Part shown: one piece after another, positions 26,001 through 32,889 of the stretch | How the letters are laid out: each line of letters begins with the position of its first letter | Numbering within the stretch: position 1 is the stretch's first letter | Source: Branchiostoma floridae | Lineage: Eukaryota; Chordata; Leptocardii; Amphioxiformes; Branchiostomatidae | NCBI RefSeq assembly: GCF_000003815.2 | Contig: NC_049991.1 | Span: 2,227,969-2,291,968 of the forward strand | Reading direction: 5' to 3' | DNA: 64,000 nucleotides | Notes under the pieces: model-generated | Seen by the model: the letters and a program-made list of their open reading frames with translations, nothing else | Told to the model about the DNA's origin: nothing | Database searches by the model: none | Program-made: the position numbers and the translations under genes

Positions 26001-28427
26001 TACCTCAGAAACATGATGTACACTTCCCCCCACATCCACAGTACTTCCAAACAATAGTTATGGCAATCAATCTCCTTTCCAAGCTGCAAAGTCTGAGAGA
26101 TGGAGGCCTGGATACAGAGTAAATATCCCTGCTGTCCTTCTCTAGCTGAGCTCAAAAACCAACTGTCTCAGTTCAAACTTCCCTGGGCCTGCAGCCAATT
26201 AAAAGAGCTGGTATCTGATTCGCTAGATGCCTAATTAATGCAAGATTGTGATTTGCCATGGCTGACAGTGGTGGGACTGTCATCAACAGTCGTATTTCAG
26301 GCCTGTCAAGACAGTCCCAGATCAGTGCAGAGCCCGATTTGTACTTGCCAGACGTATTGCAGGCCTGTCGGTGGAGGTCTTCTGCTGATTTGCGTCTGAA
26401 ATGCCTCTGTCAGTGCCTGTCCAGCCACTGACAGTGGCATTCCAGGACTGATGGTTTGCTACGGGCGCCGCGCGCGTAAAACAGTCACATTTCTGCGCAT
26501 TTCACATTTCTGCAGATTTCTGCGCAGAATTCTGCACATTTCTGCAAATTTCTGCGCAGAATTAATCTGCAGAAATGAACCAGTCTCAAGGGAGCTATGA
26601 CTGTTATCTACGTAACTGTTGTCATCTTCTATGTCATGATAAGGAATGTCAATTGTCCTGAACAAACTAAGCTGGAAAAGTGAGAGGGTATCTGGATTTT
26701 GCATGTCTGTCCGGAATTATAGTGTCGCCTGTTATTTACAAATCTTGTTTGTTTCTTCTCTGTTGCAGTGGGATGACTGGAAACCCCCTCACTGGGTCTC
26801 CCAGTGTGAGAGAATGACAGTAGAGGGAAAATTTGCAGTGTCTTCAAATGTCCTGGGTAAGTCCCTTAAAGTTTAACTTTCTGGAGCTTTATACCTCGTC
26901 CCTCGGATAGGACGTTAAATGGAGGTCCCGTGTCTGGGGAGAGCCATATCCCGGGCACGTAAAAGAACGCGCCACATGTGCGATGGTGCGGTGTGAGCGG
27001 TTCAAAACCTACAGTTCCTTGGCCGCACCTGGGGTAATTGTTGTCGTATTGAGGTCACCTGAGTGGCGCCGAATGGCAGCTCGCTCCAGACACTTGCGAC
27101 AGTCGTATTGAGGTCACCTGAGTGGCGCCGAATGGCAGCTCGCTCCAGACACTTGCGACAGTCGTATTGAGGTCACCTGAGTGGCGCCGAATGGCAGCTC
27201 GCTCCAGACACTTGCGACAGTCGTATTGAGGTCACCTGAGTGGCGCCGAATGGCAGCTCGCTCCAGACCCTTGCGATTTAGCCCCGCCTATTGTAGGCTC
27301 CTCGCAATTCAGCCCCTGGCTGCAAAGAGTGAGTAGTCGGTCCACCCAATAACAATAACAATAACAATAACTTGGGCAGAAGAATGGAAAATGGTGTTAA
27401 CCCTAGTTCACCTTTTTCCGTGGAGTAACATTTATCCGTTGTTTTAAAAAATAGGGTATTTGGGGATAACAGGTAGCTGAAGGGTGGTTTCAAACTGTCA
27501 AGTTGTGAAAATATTGCAATTGGGAACCACCGTCCAACGACGTGATATCCTTAAATAGCCTGTTTCTAACTACAACGGATAAAGGTTACCTCGCAGATAA
27601 AGGTGAACTTGTGTTAGAGGAAATGCTAGTTCACTTTCATCCATGGGGAATATTAAACCTGTATCTGTTTTAAAAACAGGGTATTTAGGGATATGAAATC
27701 AACGGGCAGTAGTATCAAAGAGCAATATTTTCCAAATTTAGGCCACACCAATTTAATTTCTTGGTTCACGGATTTTTTCATAAAAAATATGGAGCGAGAG
27801 GGCGAAATAAAAATAAAAATAAAAATTGTAAAATGGTTGGGGTAAAGGTAACGGCTAATCCAAAACATAAAGAAAAAAAGTTTTCAGCTTGAAAAAAGTA
27901 CAAAAACACTATTTTTGTACAGTAACAGCACATGTACCCACACTTTAAGGAGCTTATAATATAAAGGCCAATTTGCTACACCAGAAAGTTGGTGAATGGT
28001 TTCATTAATGGTGAAAATTTGCTGAGCGGTAATTTTCATTTTTATTTTTTTCCCAAAAAATAGGAGCGAGCGAATCCGTGAACCAAGAAATTAAATCGGT
28101 GTGGCCTTATTGCAAATATTTTTAACATTATATCACTGTCCATTGACTTGATCATTCAAAATACCCTTCTTTTAAATAGTGAATATAGGCTTCCCTATAC
28201 ATAAAGATGAACTATAGCATTAACAATTGTACTGTTAATGAAAGTCTGGAAACATAACTGTATGAATAATCATTCATTTTTGTGCACGTTGATATTTTGA
28301 ATTTCATCATTTGAAAGCAGCATTGTATTTTGTTAGCTATGATATTTAATATGTCATTTCTCCATTTTCAGCACAAGAAGAGTTTGCAGGACTCCCTACA
28401 TTTCAAGTACTGGTGGAAAATAAGTAG
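7791..28427 (+). CDS. Arrestin-domain-containing protein (alpha-arrestin-like)
   Basis: Alpha-arrestins are cytoplasmic adaptors of membrane-protein trafficking. Coding exons: 7791-7852, 9032-9105, 12519-12629, 13082-13144, 13379-13467, 19238-19368, 20430-20526, 22866-23017, 23623-23695, 24400-24501, 26769-26856, 28372-28427; 1098 nt, 365 aa, phases consistent. Arrestin_N hallmarks: GQYVGGETVYG (residues 11-21), GVKLKFHGYED (35-45), YVFPFQYELP (90-99). Arrestin_C starts near KCGCYRQGDISIVA, with DKTEYTVGDTG around 179-189; the C-terminal half also has KIELALPVEL and VYRILVDVGLK. The start ATG at 7791 follows an in-frame TGA. Intron 5 (13468-19237) has a GC donor (AAG/GCAAGT) and contains the N gap. 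Only about 45 residues follow the C domain and there is no PPxY motif, unlike ARRDC1-4/TXNIP, so no specific symbol is assigned. Confidence 0.9.
8511..8617. mobile_element. Short foldback MITE
   Basis: TAGCCAGGATACCAGAC at the left and GTCTGGCATCCAGGCTA at the right form the arms of a ~107-bp foldback in arrestin-gene intron 1. Confidence 0.6.
9311..9525. mobile_element. MITE with TACTGTAAAT ends, copy 1
   Basis: The element starts near TACTGTAAAATTTAATGC and ends near GCATTTACAGTA. The inner arms contain GTTCGCGGT and ACCACCGCAAACATT. Related copies are at 21432-21650 and, more degenerate, 18340-18510 and 59150-59342. It lies in arrestin intron 2. Confidence 0.6.
10418..10686. mobile_element. 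Nested-arm foldback MITE
   Basis: Outer arms ACTATCAATTTTCTTC and GAAGAAAATTGATAGT, with AACAATGACTGTTTAT mirrored inside them. Inner arms CAGTACATCTTGGACGCGGA and its complement near 10617-10636 continue through TGGTCTAGTCTCGATCTC. The result is a long hairpin in arrestin intron 2. Confidence 0.7.
11027..11062. repeat. (CT)n microsatellite
   Basis: About 18 uninterrupted CT repeats next to the inverted-repeat element at 11069-11414. Confidence 0.9.
11069..11414. mobile_element. Terminal-inverted-repeat element, ATCTACACACAG ends
   Basis: The left end ATCTACACACAGTTTTTCC is mirrored by TAAAAACTGTGTGTAGAT at the right. GATATCGG motifs occur inside both arms. About 346 bp, non-coding, in arrestin intron 2. 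Confidence 0.65.
11857..12077. mobile_element. GTTCACCTTTATCC foldback family, copy 1 (degenerate)
   Basis: It matches the palindromic family described at 31698-31915: a GGTAACCTATATCC-type arm, a central GTTTCAAA-n-TTTGAAAC palindrome and the mirrored arm GATATGGGTTACCTC. The outermost bases are degraded. Confidence 0.6.
13606..14233. mobile_element. Terminal-inverted-repeat element, ACCGTATATTCTCGAATA ends
   Basis: The ends ACCGTATATTCTCGAATA and TATTCGAGAATATACGGT are exact inverse complements, with TA at each side. A GTGCGTACTTTATTTGAG-like motif recurs internally (about 13687, 14111, 14190 and 14208). It lies inside arrestin intron 5, about 140 bp downstream of the GC donor. Confidence 0.75.
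14301..14400. other. Assembly gap (100 N)
   Basis: Exactly 100 N, the conventional placeholder for a gap of unknown size. It falls in arrestin intron 5 and interrupts no coding exon, but intron length and repeat content there are uncertain. Confidence 0.99.
15155..16177. mobile_element. TCTCCAAGCAG element, copy 2, carrying a RecQ-like gene fragment
   Basis: It begins TCTCCAAGCAGACCCTACGG and ends CCGTAGGGTCTGCTTGGAGA, and the pairing extends through GGTGCCTTAGAAATAGTATC. CTAG flanks both ends. About 100 bp at the right end (GGCCGGCTAT units, TTGCCAGCTTTGATAC) matches the 164-bp copy at 41195-41358. The ~850 bp between is extra DNA holding the RecQ-like fragment at 15298-15573, so this copy looks like a non-autonomous element that captured genomic sequence. 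It is nested inside the element at 14821-16212. Confidence 0.8.
15298..15573 (+). pseudogene. RecQ-type DNA helicase N-terminal fragment inside a transposon
   Basis: RecQ helicases unwind DNA using ATP. The frame ends with GFEPKKAQLDSILATLEGKD followed by VFVGIATGQGKSLCYQ. This matches the RecQ N-terminal block: an aromatic/Gly start, a Gln-containing motif 0 (QLDSIL, in place of the usual Q-x-E-A-I), GKDV, a Walker A ATGQGKS and the diagnostic SLCYQ. The frame then stops after CYQCKP. The following bases still read LLAGSKHLVLD in the same frame, which could be a decayed continuation, but motifs Ia to VI are absent. It probably starts at the ATG near 15379 or 15409 (MTVTGRFK or MPATMEARV). 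Being inside a TIR element and truncated, it is best read as a captured fragment rather than a working helicase. Confidence 0.75.
16719..17141. mobile_element. Inverted-repeat element CTACCCTGGGAGCC with inner repeats
   Basis: The outer ends CTACCCTGGGAGCCA and TGGCTCCCAGGGTAG are mirrored. Inner arms near 16813 (CCATATTTATGGGGGG) and 17025 (CCCCCTGATAAATATCGTA) also pair. Between them lies a G-rich tandem of about three GGGCCATGTTAAATTTTTTT-type units. Confidence 0.65.
16838..16970. repeat. G-rich minisatellite, ~45-bp unit
   Basis: Three to four imperfect units of poly-G, GGGCCATGT(C/T)AA, a T-run and GAGATGGGGG, inside the element at 16719-17141. Confidence 0.7.
19918..20346. mobile_element. 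hAT-like element TAGGGCTGGGTA family, copy 1
   Basis: Ends TAGGGGTGGGTACCGGTAC and GTACCGATACCCAGCCCTA. A perfect 8-bp target duplication GTCCTAAC flanks it (19910-19917, 20347-20354). The left part has repeated CAGGTCCAGGTCC / GGACCTGAACCTG palindromes. It lies in arrestin intron 6. Sister copies at 37607-38039 and 46195-46661 share the whole length in the same orientation. Confidence 0.88.
20617..20790 (+). repeat. tRNA-derived SINE
   Basis: A-box-like TGGCCTAACTCGGGTAGAGCG is followed about 30 bp later by a degenerate B box (GGTCCCAAGTACGATACC), then by GCCCTTGGGAAAGGCACTTT, which is shared with the SINE at 50729. It lies in arrestin intron 7. Confidence 0.65.
21100..21352. mobile_element. 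GATGTCATCCAT-type element, degenerate
   Basis: The left CTTCATGGATGGCA and right GTCATCCATAATATTCAC arms, ending TGTGGCC before TAA, relate this to the element at 54709-55170. The copy is old and its arms are imperfect. Another relative lies at about 38398-38875. Confidence 0.5.
21432..21650. mobile_element. MITE with TACTGTAAAT ends, copy 2
   Basis: It starts TACTGTAAATGCAGAAACTT. The interior GCGGCGGTTTAATGTTCGCGG is mirrored by CGAACTTAAAACCACCGCGA-type blocks. It belongs to the same family as 9311-9525 and lies in arrestin intron 7. Confidence 0.6.
22285..22560 (+). repeat. tRNA-derived SINE
   Basis: Contains a B-box-like GAGTTTGATTCCCGGCC and a downstream SINE-type body (AAGACTTCAAAATTAGTACA). 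The A box is degraded. It lies in arrestin intron 7. Confidence 0.5.
23749..23782. repeat. (GTTT)n microsatellite
   Basis: About eight GTTT units immediately downstream of arrestin exon 9. Confidence 0.85.
23880..24260. repeat. Dispersed repeat shared with 58550-58810
   Basis: The two regions share the order CAGTTAATGAG, ACAACAGGCC, CGCAAG, GGAGTGTT or GGGTGTTG, GCTTCAACCCATTCCTTGAT and TAGGGACCAATCA. Part of it (GACCAATCAGCGCCCTCGTC) also occurs near 48846. No coding potential seen; probably an old transposon. Confidence 0.5.
24575..24780. repeat. Dispersed repeat shared with 52020-52420
   Basis: GTGTATTCCGTATCATCCAA, CAGCCCAACCGCAG and the inverted block ending AAATGCATCAAAAGTTGACA correspond to sequence in BUD31 intron 2. 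The open frames inside both copies look alike because the DNA is related. No known domain is visible. Confidence 0.5.
25304..26450. mobile_element. 1.15-kb inverted-repeat element rich in CTGACAGTCGT units
   Basis: The ends CAGGCCTGGAATGGCACTGT and ACAGTGGCATTCCAGGACTG are inverse complements with one mismatch region. The left subterminal part carries many CTGACAGTCGTAGA / ACAGTCGT units in direct array, and the right part shows the inverted form. No transposase-like frame seen. It lies in arrestin intron 10. Confidence 0.65.
26480..26580. repeat. Short TTTCTGC tandem repeat
   Basis: Imperfect 10-14 bp units of CATTTCTGC(G/A)CA / GATTTCTGCGCAGAATT type just downstream of the element at 25304-26450. 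Confidence 0.7.
26886..27040 (+). repeat. SINE 3' portion
   Basis: CCTCGGATAGGACGTTAAAT, GGAGGTCCCGTGT, GGGGAGAGCCA and GTGCGATGGTGCGGT match, in order, the distal body of the SINE at 50729-51200. It sits directly before the 59-bp tandem repeat in arrestin intron 11. Confidence 0.7.
27043..27276. repeat. 59-bp minisatellite, four copies
   Basis: Units start at 27043, 27102, 27161 and 27220, each GTCGTATTGAGGTCACCTGA followed by GTGGCGCCGAATGGCAGCTC and GCTCCAGACACTTGCGACA. The copies are virtually identical (the last diverges at its end), so the array is young. Unlike its surroundings it is GC-rich. Confidence 0.95.
27404..27610. mobile_element. GTTCACCTTTATCC foldback family, copy 2
   Basis: TAGTTCACCTTTTTCCGTGG at the left pairs with GCAGATAAAGGTGAACTTG at the right. 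The centre GTGGTTTCAAACTG is mirrored by ATTGGGAACCAC. An (AAC/AAT)n tract at 27346-27371 precedes it. Confidence 0.8.
27741..28106. mobile_element. PIF/Harbinger-like MITE, GGCCACACCAAT family, copy 2
   Basis: Ends GGCCACACCAATTTAATTTC and GAAATTAAATCGGTGTGGCC, flanked by TTA on both sides (27738-27740, 28107-28109). It is nearly the same length as the copies at 2896-3253 and 53446-53807, and lies in arrestin intron 11. Confidence 0.85.
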
Positions 28428-29518
28428 GGAAACACTATGTACAACTGACAGCAAAAGATTTCATAAGCTATTTTTGTAGGCAATGCCGTCTATTTTGTCA
28501 TCACTGACATTTTTTTCAAAATTGAAGGTAAGGATGAATCCAAACATGGAAGAAAAACTTGGAAGAAAAACTTTTTTTTGTAAAACAGTACTGTACAGCA
28601 GATTTGGTACTAGATATGATATTTTGTCATATACATTAATATTTTGTCATTAACATAGAAATGAATCAAAATTCAAGGTAAGGATGAATCCCAGTGTAAA
28701 AAAAAGCCTTGTTTTTCGTAAAACAGTGTTGAACAGCAAATTGGGGTAGATATGACATTTTGTCATATTAGCATGATAAGCTCATATGATAGCGTATCAT
28801 TGAAAAGAGTGGAAAATTATATGTTCACAATTATATCTTTTGATAGTCGATACTGTCAAAGCCGTATCTCTCACCATAGTGTACTTCGGTAATGTTACGT
28901 CAATAACATTATGTTATATATTGAATTGAAATGCAGTTTATTTGTACATTGAAATTTGTAAATGATAGAGGATGTCTTGGTAGACACAAGAGCTCTCTTT
29001 AAGTTAGCTTGCATGTTCCAATGCTTTAAGTATGTGGAAATGTATTATATCATTGTTTCAACTGAATGTACATTATGCAGATTCAGAAATGTGCCATATA
29101 TAATGTGGAGTGTTCATATACATTTTGTACATTGTAGGGCCCTTCATCCTAGATTATTATTCCAATGGCTCTGTGTGGCTGGGGTTTTTTTTTATCTTTT
29201 ATTTTTGTTTTTTATTTTTTTATTAAGCTACAAATGGTGATGCTAACAAAAAAATGCACCACTAGAATAATAGGCACAAAAATGTCCGAAAAATACATGA
29301 ATCTGCTTTGAGATTGTGTTTTGAGAGAATACAAGATGTATTCGGATGCTCTGAAATGATTTGTAGCTCACACATTGTCAAGATATGGACTGCTGTGTAG
29401 ATATGACAGCTGAGTTAGACTTTACGTTAGGTATTTTTGCGCTGGGTTTACATTACGCATTTTCGCGCATTTTCAAGCTTCTTTTTTTTTTTAATGCATT
29501 TTCGAGTCTACTCGGAGT
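28428..29518. other. Arrestin gene 3' flank, no gene seen
   Basis: AT-rich sequence that should contain the 3' UTR of the arrestin gene. Two imperfect direct copies of a block reading AAGGTAAGGATGAATCC are present at about 28525 and 28675. No supported exon. Confidence 0.4.
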
Positions 29519-29526
29519 ACACTAAG

Positions 29527-29879
29527 CAGGGCTCTAGCCAGCTCGAAATTTTTTTCCCTCAGCCAATTCCCATTGTCGCAAAAACACTATTCCAGGAGTT
29601 AGAGAGACTGAACTGAGACCTTGAAAAACGGGTTTTAATGAGATTATCGTATGCGAAGGGGTGCCGATACACATTGTCAACAATCATAACAATAGCAAAA
29701 CAAACAGAGTGTGGCTTTTACGGCCGTTGCCGCTGTCCCCAAGCTGACTGTAGCTTCCAACAAGGAGCTTTTATCAGATTTTTGTCCGTCAAAGTTGATG
29801 GATTGGTTTTAAAGTTTTTCCGTCACACGCAGCAAATTTTCGTCAATTGACGGAAAAACGGACGCTGGCTAGAGCCCTG
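29527..29879. mobile_element. hAT-like element CAGGGCTCTAGCCAG family, copy 1 (353 bp)
   Basis: Ends CAGGGCTCTAGCCAGCTCG and GACGCTGGCTAGAGCCCTG. A perfect 8-bp target duplication ACACTAAG flanks it (29519-29526, 29880-29887). The right end has clustered TCCGTCA / TGACGGA motifs. The 70-codon frame inside is discussed under rejected items. Confidence 0.92.
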
Positions 29880-30010
29880 ACACTAAGTCCTCTCCAGAGT
29901 ACACTTTATTCTATTTACGCACGGAACTGCAAAGTGACTTGGAACTCCCAGTTTCCCTGGTGGTATGAGGACCGCACTGGTAGAAGGGTACATTATTAGT
30001 CAGAATACTC

Positions 30011-30363
30011 CAGGGCTCTAGCCAGTGTCCGTTTTTCCGTCAATGGACGGAAATTTGCTGCGTGTGACGGAAAAATTTTAAAACCAATCCGTCAACTTTG
30101 ATGGACAAAAATCTGATAAAAGCTTCTTGGTGGAAGCTACAGGCTGCTTGGGGACACCGTCCATGGCCGTAGAAGCCACACACTGTTTGTTTTGCTATTG
30201 TTATGATTGTTGACAATGTGTGTCGGTGCCCTTTGGCATACGATAATGTCATTAAAACCCGTTTTTCAAGGTCTCGGTTCAGTCTCTCTAACTCCTGGAA
30301 TAGTGTTTTCGCAACAATGGGAATTGGCTGACGGAAAAAAATGTCGAGCTGGCTAGAGCCCTG
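30011..30363. mobile_element. hAT-like element CAGGGCTCTAGCCAG family, copy 2 (353 bp, inverted)
   Basis: The same 353-bp element as 29527-29879 but in the opposite orientation, 131 bp away. The flanks GAATACTC (30003-30010) and GAATACCC (30364-30371) match at 7 of 8 positions, so it inserted independently and was not inverted in place. Confidence 0.92.
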
Positions 30364-31002
30364 GAATACCCTGTAGTTTTTGTTTACAGTCAGTCATGAG
30401 TTGACTCCACCAGTTGTAGTCTGGTGTGCAGCAAGTCAACTCGGAAAACGTATGTGTAAACCCAGCAAAAGAAAACACACTATGCACTAACCTGTTTTCG
30501 GTAATAACACAGAAATGCCGCTATTACCATATACATATACATGTATTGAGATAAACAGATACAATAGTTTATGTTTAATGTTGCATACTTGCCATGTATG
30601 AAGTTTTGGGCATTTTGTTTTCTTTTTGTTTTGACCCATATGTAGAATGTGTTTGATATATCCCTGGCCACCAATATATTGCAGAGATGGCCCATAACAA
30701 AAAAATAAAAACTGATTTGCCAATAGAAAAAGTTTAAGCCCCATGCAAAAAGCTTGCCAAGTTTGGAGCATTTCTTTATGAATTATTATTTTTAAATACT
30801 CCAATATATGAGCCACCAACCTATATAATATACCCCAAAACAACAAATGTTCAAGGTATACATGTTCAATTTTACAGGGTGTTCTATAGATGTTATGTTC
30901 AAATAGGGCAGCTTTAGCATAGATTTTGCCACTCATGGTAGGCATATTAATTACATTCGAAAACTTTTATGTAACAGTTATAATCTTTAATGTCTAGTGG
31001 TT

Positions 31003-31219
31003 GTTAAACTTTATCCGTTGGGTAACCTTTATCCATTGCATTTAGAAATTAGAGTATTTAGAGAAATCAAGTCAAACGGACGGTGTTTTCAAATTGCAAC
31101 ATTTTCAGAATATTACAGTTTGAAACTACCGTCCATTAACTTGATTTACTAAACACAAATGTACCATTTTTAAAAGCAACGGATATAGGATACCCCATGA
31201 ATAAAGGTGAACTGGCGTT
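31003..31219. mobile_element. GTTCACCTTTATCC foldback family, copy 3
   Basis: ACTTTATCCGTTGGGTAACC at the left, GGATAAAGGTGAACTGG-type arm (here GAATAAAGGTGAACTGG) at the right. The central GTTTTCAAATTGCAACATTT is mirrored by ATTACAGTTTGAAACTACC. Confidence 0.75.
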
Positions 31220-31697
31220 AACCTGCCTGTCTGGTAACAGGAACTAACACTCCCAGACTGATAGAAACACTGAATGCAATTTCTTAAGTCTTTGTTTAAA
31301 TGAATTGTCATATATAGTTAAGAAGAAGAATCTTAGCTAAAAAGTGCTTACAGAATGGCTAGAACAAAAAAAAAAAACATTTTTCTTATGTATTGAATAT
31401 ATTGTGTTAAGTTTCTTATTCTTTTACAGAGTGACTGACAAAGATGTCTTGGAATTTAAGATATGACAAAATATTTTATGTCACATATTTAACTAAGTTG
31501 TATTCAACTGTTGTAACAATTAGCATTCAAAATGCACCCTGTATCAAGACATGAAAAATGGAATGTTAAATTTCTACGAAGAAGAGTAGAAATTTTCTGT
31601 TTGAGAGCTGCCGAAATATTATAACTGGATAAAACTGAGCAACCATGTTGGTTTTGTGTGTTTTTGTGTACTGTTGCTTATGATGTAAAAGCCTCAA

Positions 31698-31915
31698 TGA
31701 GGTAACGCTGCCTTTATCCGTTGTGTAACTTATATCTGTTGTTTTTGAAAACGGGGTATTTGGGAATGTCACGTCGAGGGACATTAGTTTCAAATTGCAA
31801 TATTTTCAGGATATTGCAGTTTGAAACTACCACCTTTTTACTTTATGTCCCTAAATACTCTGTTTTGAACAACAACGGATATAGGTTACCCCACGGATAA
31901 AGGTGAACTATCGTT
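31698..31915. mobile_element. GTTCACCTTTATCC foldback family, copy 4
   Basis: A clear copy: CTTTATCCGTTGTGTAAC, then GGGGTATTTGGGAATGTCA, then TTTCAAATTGCAATATTTTC meeting GATATTGCAGTTTGAAAC, then the mirrored arm ending GGATAAAGGTGAACTA. The whole unit folds into one hairpin about 105 bp long. Confidence 0.8.
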
Positions 31916-32889
31916 ATACGTAGTTTACTATCTATGCAAAGCAATTAAAGCATATACACATAAGACAGATCAGTACTGAAAGTTAAACAGTCTTTTAGAT
32001 AGGGTTTATAAACTTTATTTTTTTAAGATATTAAGTTTTTCTTGCATAGGAATGCTATGTTTGTTACTCTGTATAATACTGCATATCACAAAAGGTGGGG
32101 AGTTTAAGATCCATGTCACTAATATATACACAATCACAGTACCTGCCTGTTTTGCCCCTCTTTCACTAAAAGTACATTCGCGTATTTTACATAAGATACT
32201 TAAGCTTTATAAGCATATTATTCGTCTTTGTGTTAAAACAATATTCAGTTGCACCACCCCTTAATATTAACGTGGAACATTCCCAGGTCACAAAACCTCA
32301 TTCAGACAATCCTGTTACATGTAGTTGTCCTCATGGCAGTACAAACTAATTCAAAGTCAGAAAAACAACAGCACTTGTATCACATAATATACAAAATAGA
32401 CTAAAAGATAAAACATATCTACATTATGTTAGTTTGTCTGTGAAAATATATAAGAACACTAACTACTGCCATTTACTTGTTTCTTAAACTTAACATTAAC
32501 TTGAATCATCAGTATTTATATTTATGATGTGGGCTTTGATAGAAATGTACTATTCCTAGAATCAGAAAAAAAATGATACAGTTTGTCATTAACATGTTGC
32601 TGAAAGATTAGATAAACATAGACTAATATATATATATACTAGTTAATAACTAGCTCTCTTGGCATTAATTGGCATGCATTGGCAGAATATATAACTATAC
32701 ATATGAAGAGGTAGCTTTAAACTCAAGAATACCCTAAGGAAAATAGGCACAAAAATATCATATCGACTAGCAAACACTATCTATGTTGCAACCAGCTCAA
32801 CAAGTCATACAAACAATAATAGTTATGATGAAAGAGGAAAGGTAAAACTGCTCGTCCACCCCTGCGAAATTTCAAGAATGGAATGGTCC

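Noticed and set aside
29638-30252. Two similar 70-codon open frames (29638-29850 plus, 30040-30252 minus) that look like a conserved small protein
   Set aside because: They are the same segment of two copies of one hAT-like element. Many differences change the amino acid, and the copy at 44467-44831 has a stop early in the frame, so there is no sign of selection on a protein.
30487-30945. 152-codon minus-strand frame, the longest in the window
   Set aside because: AT-rich, low-complexity hydrophobic composition, no splice context and no recognisable family; expected by chance downstream of the arrestin gene.
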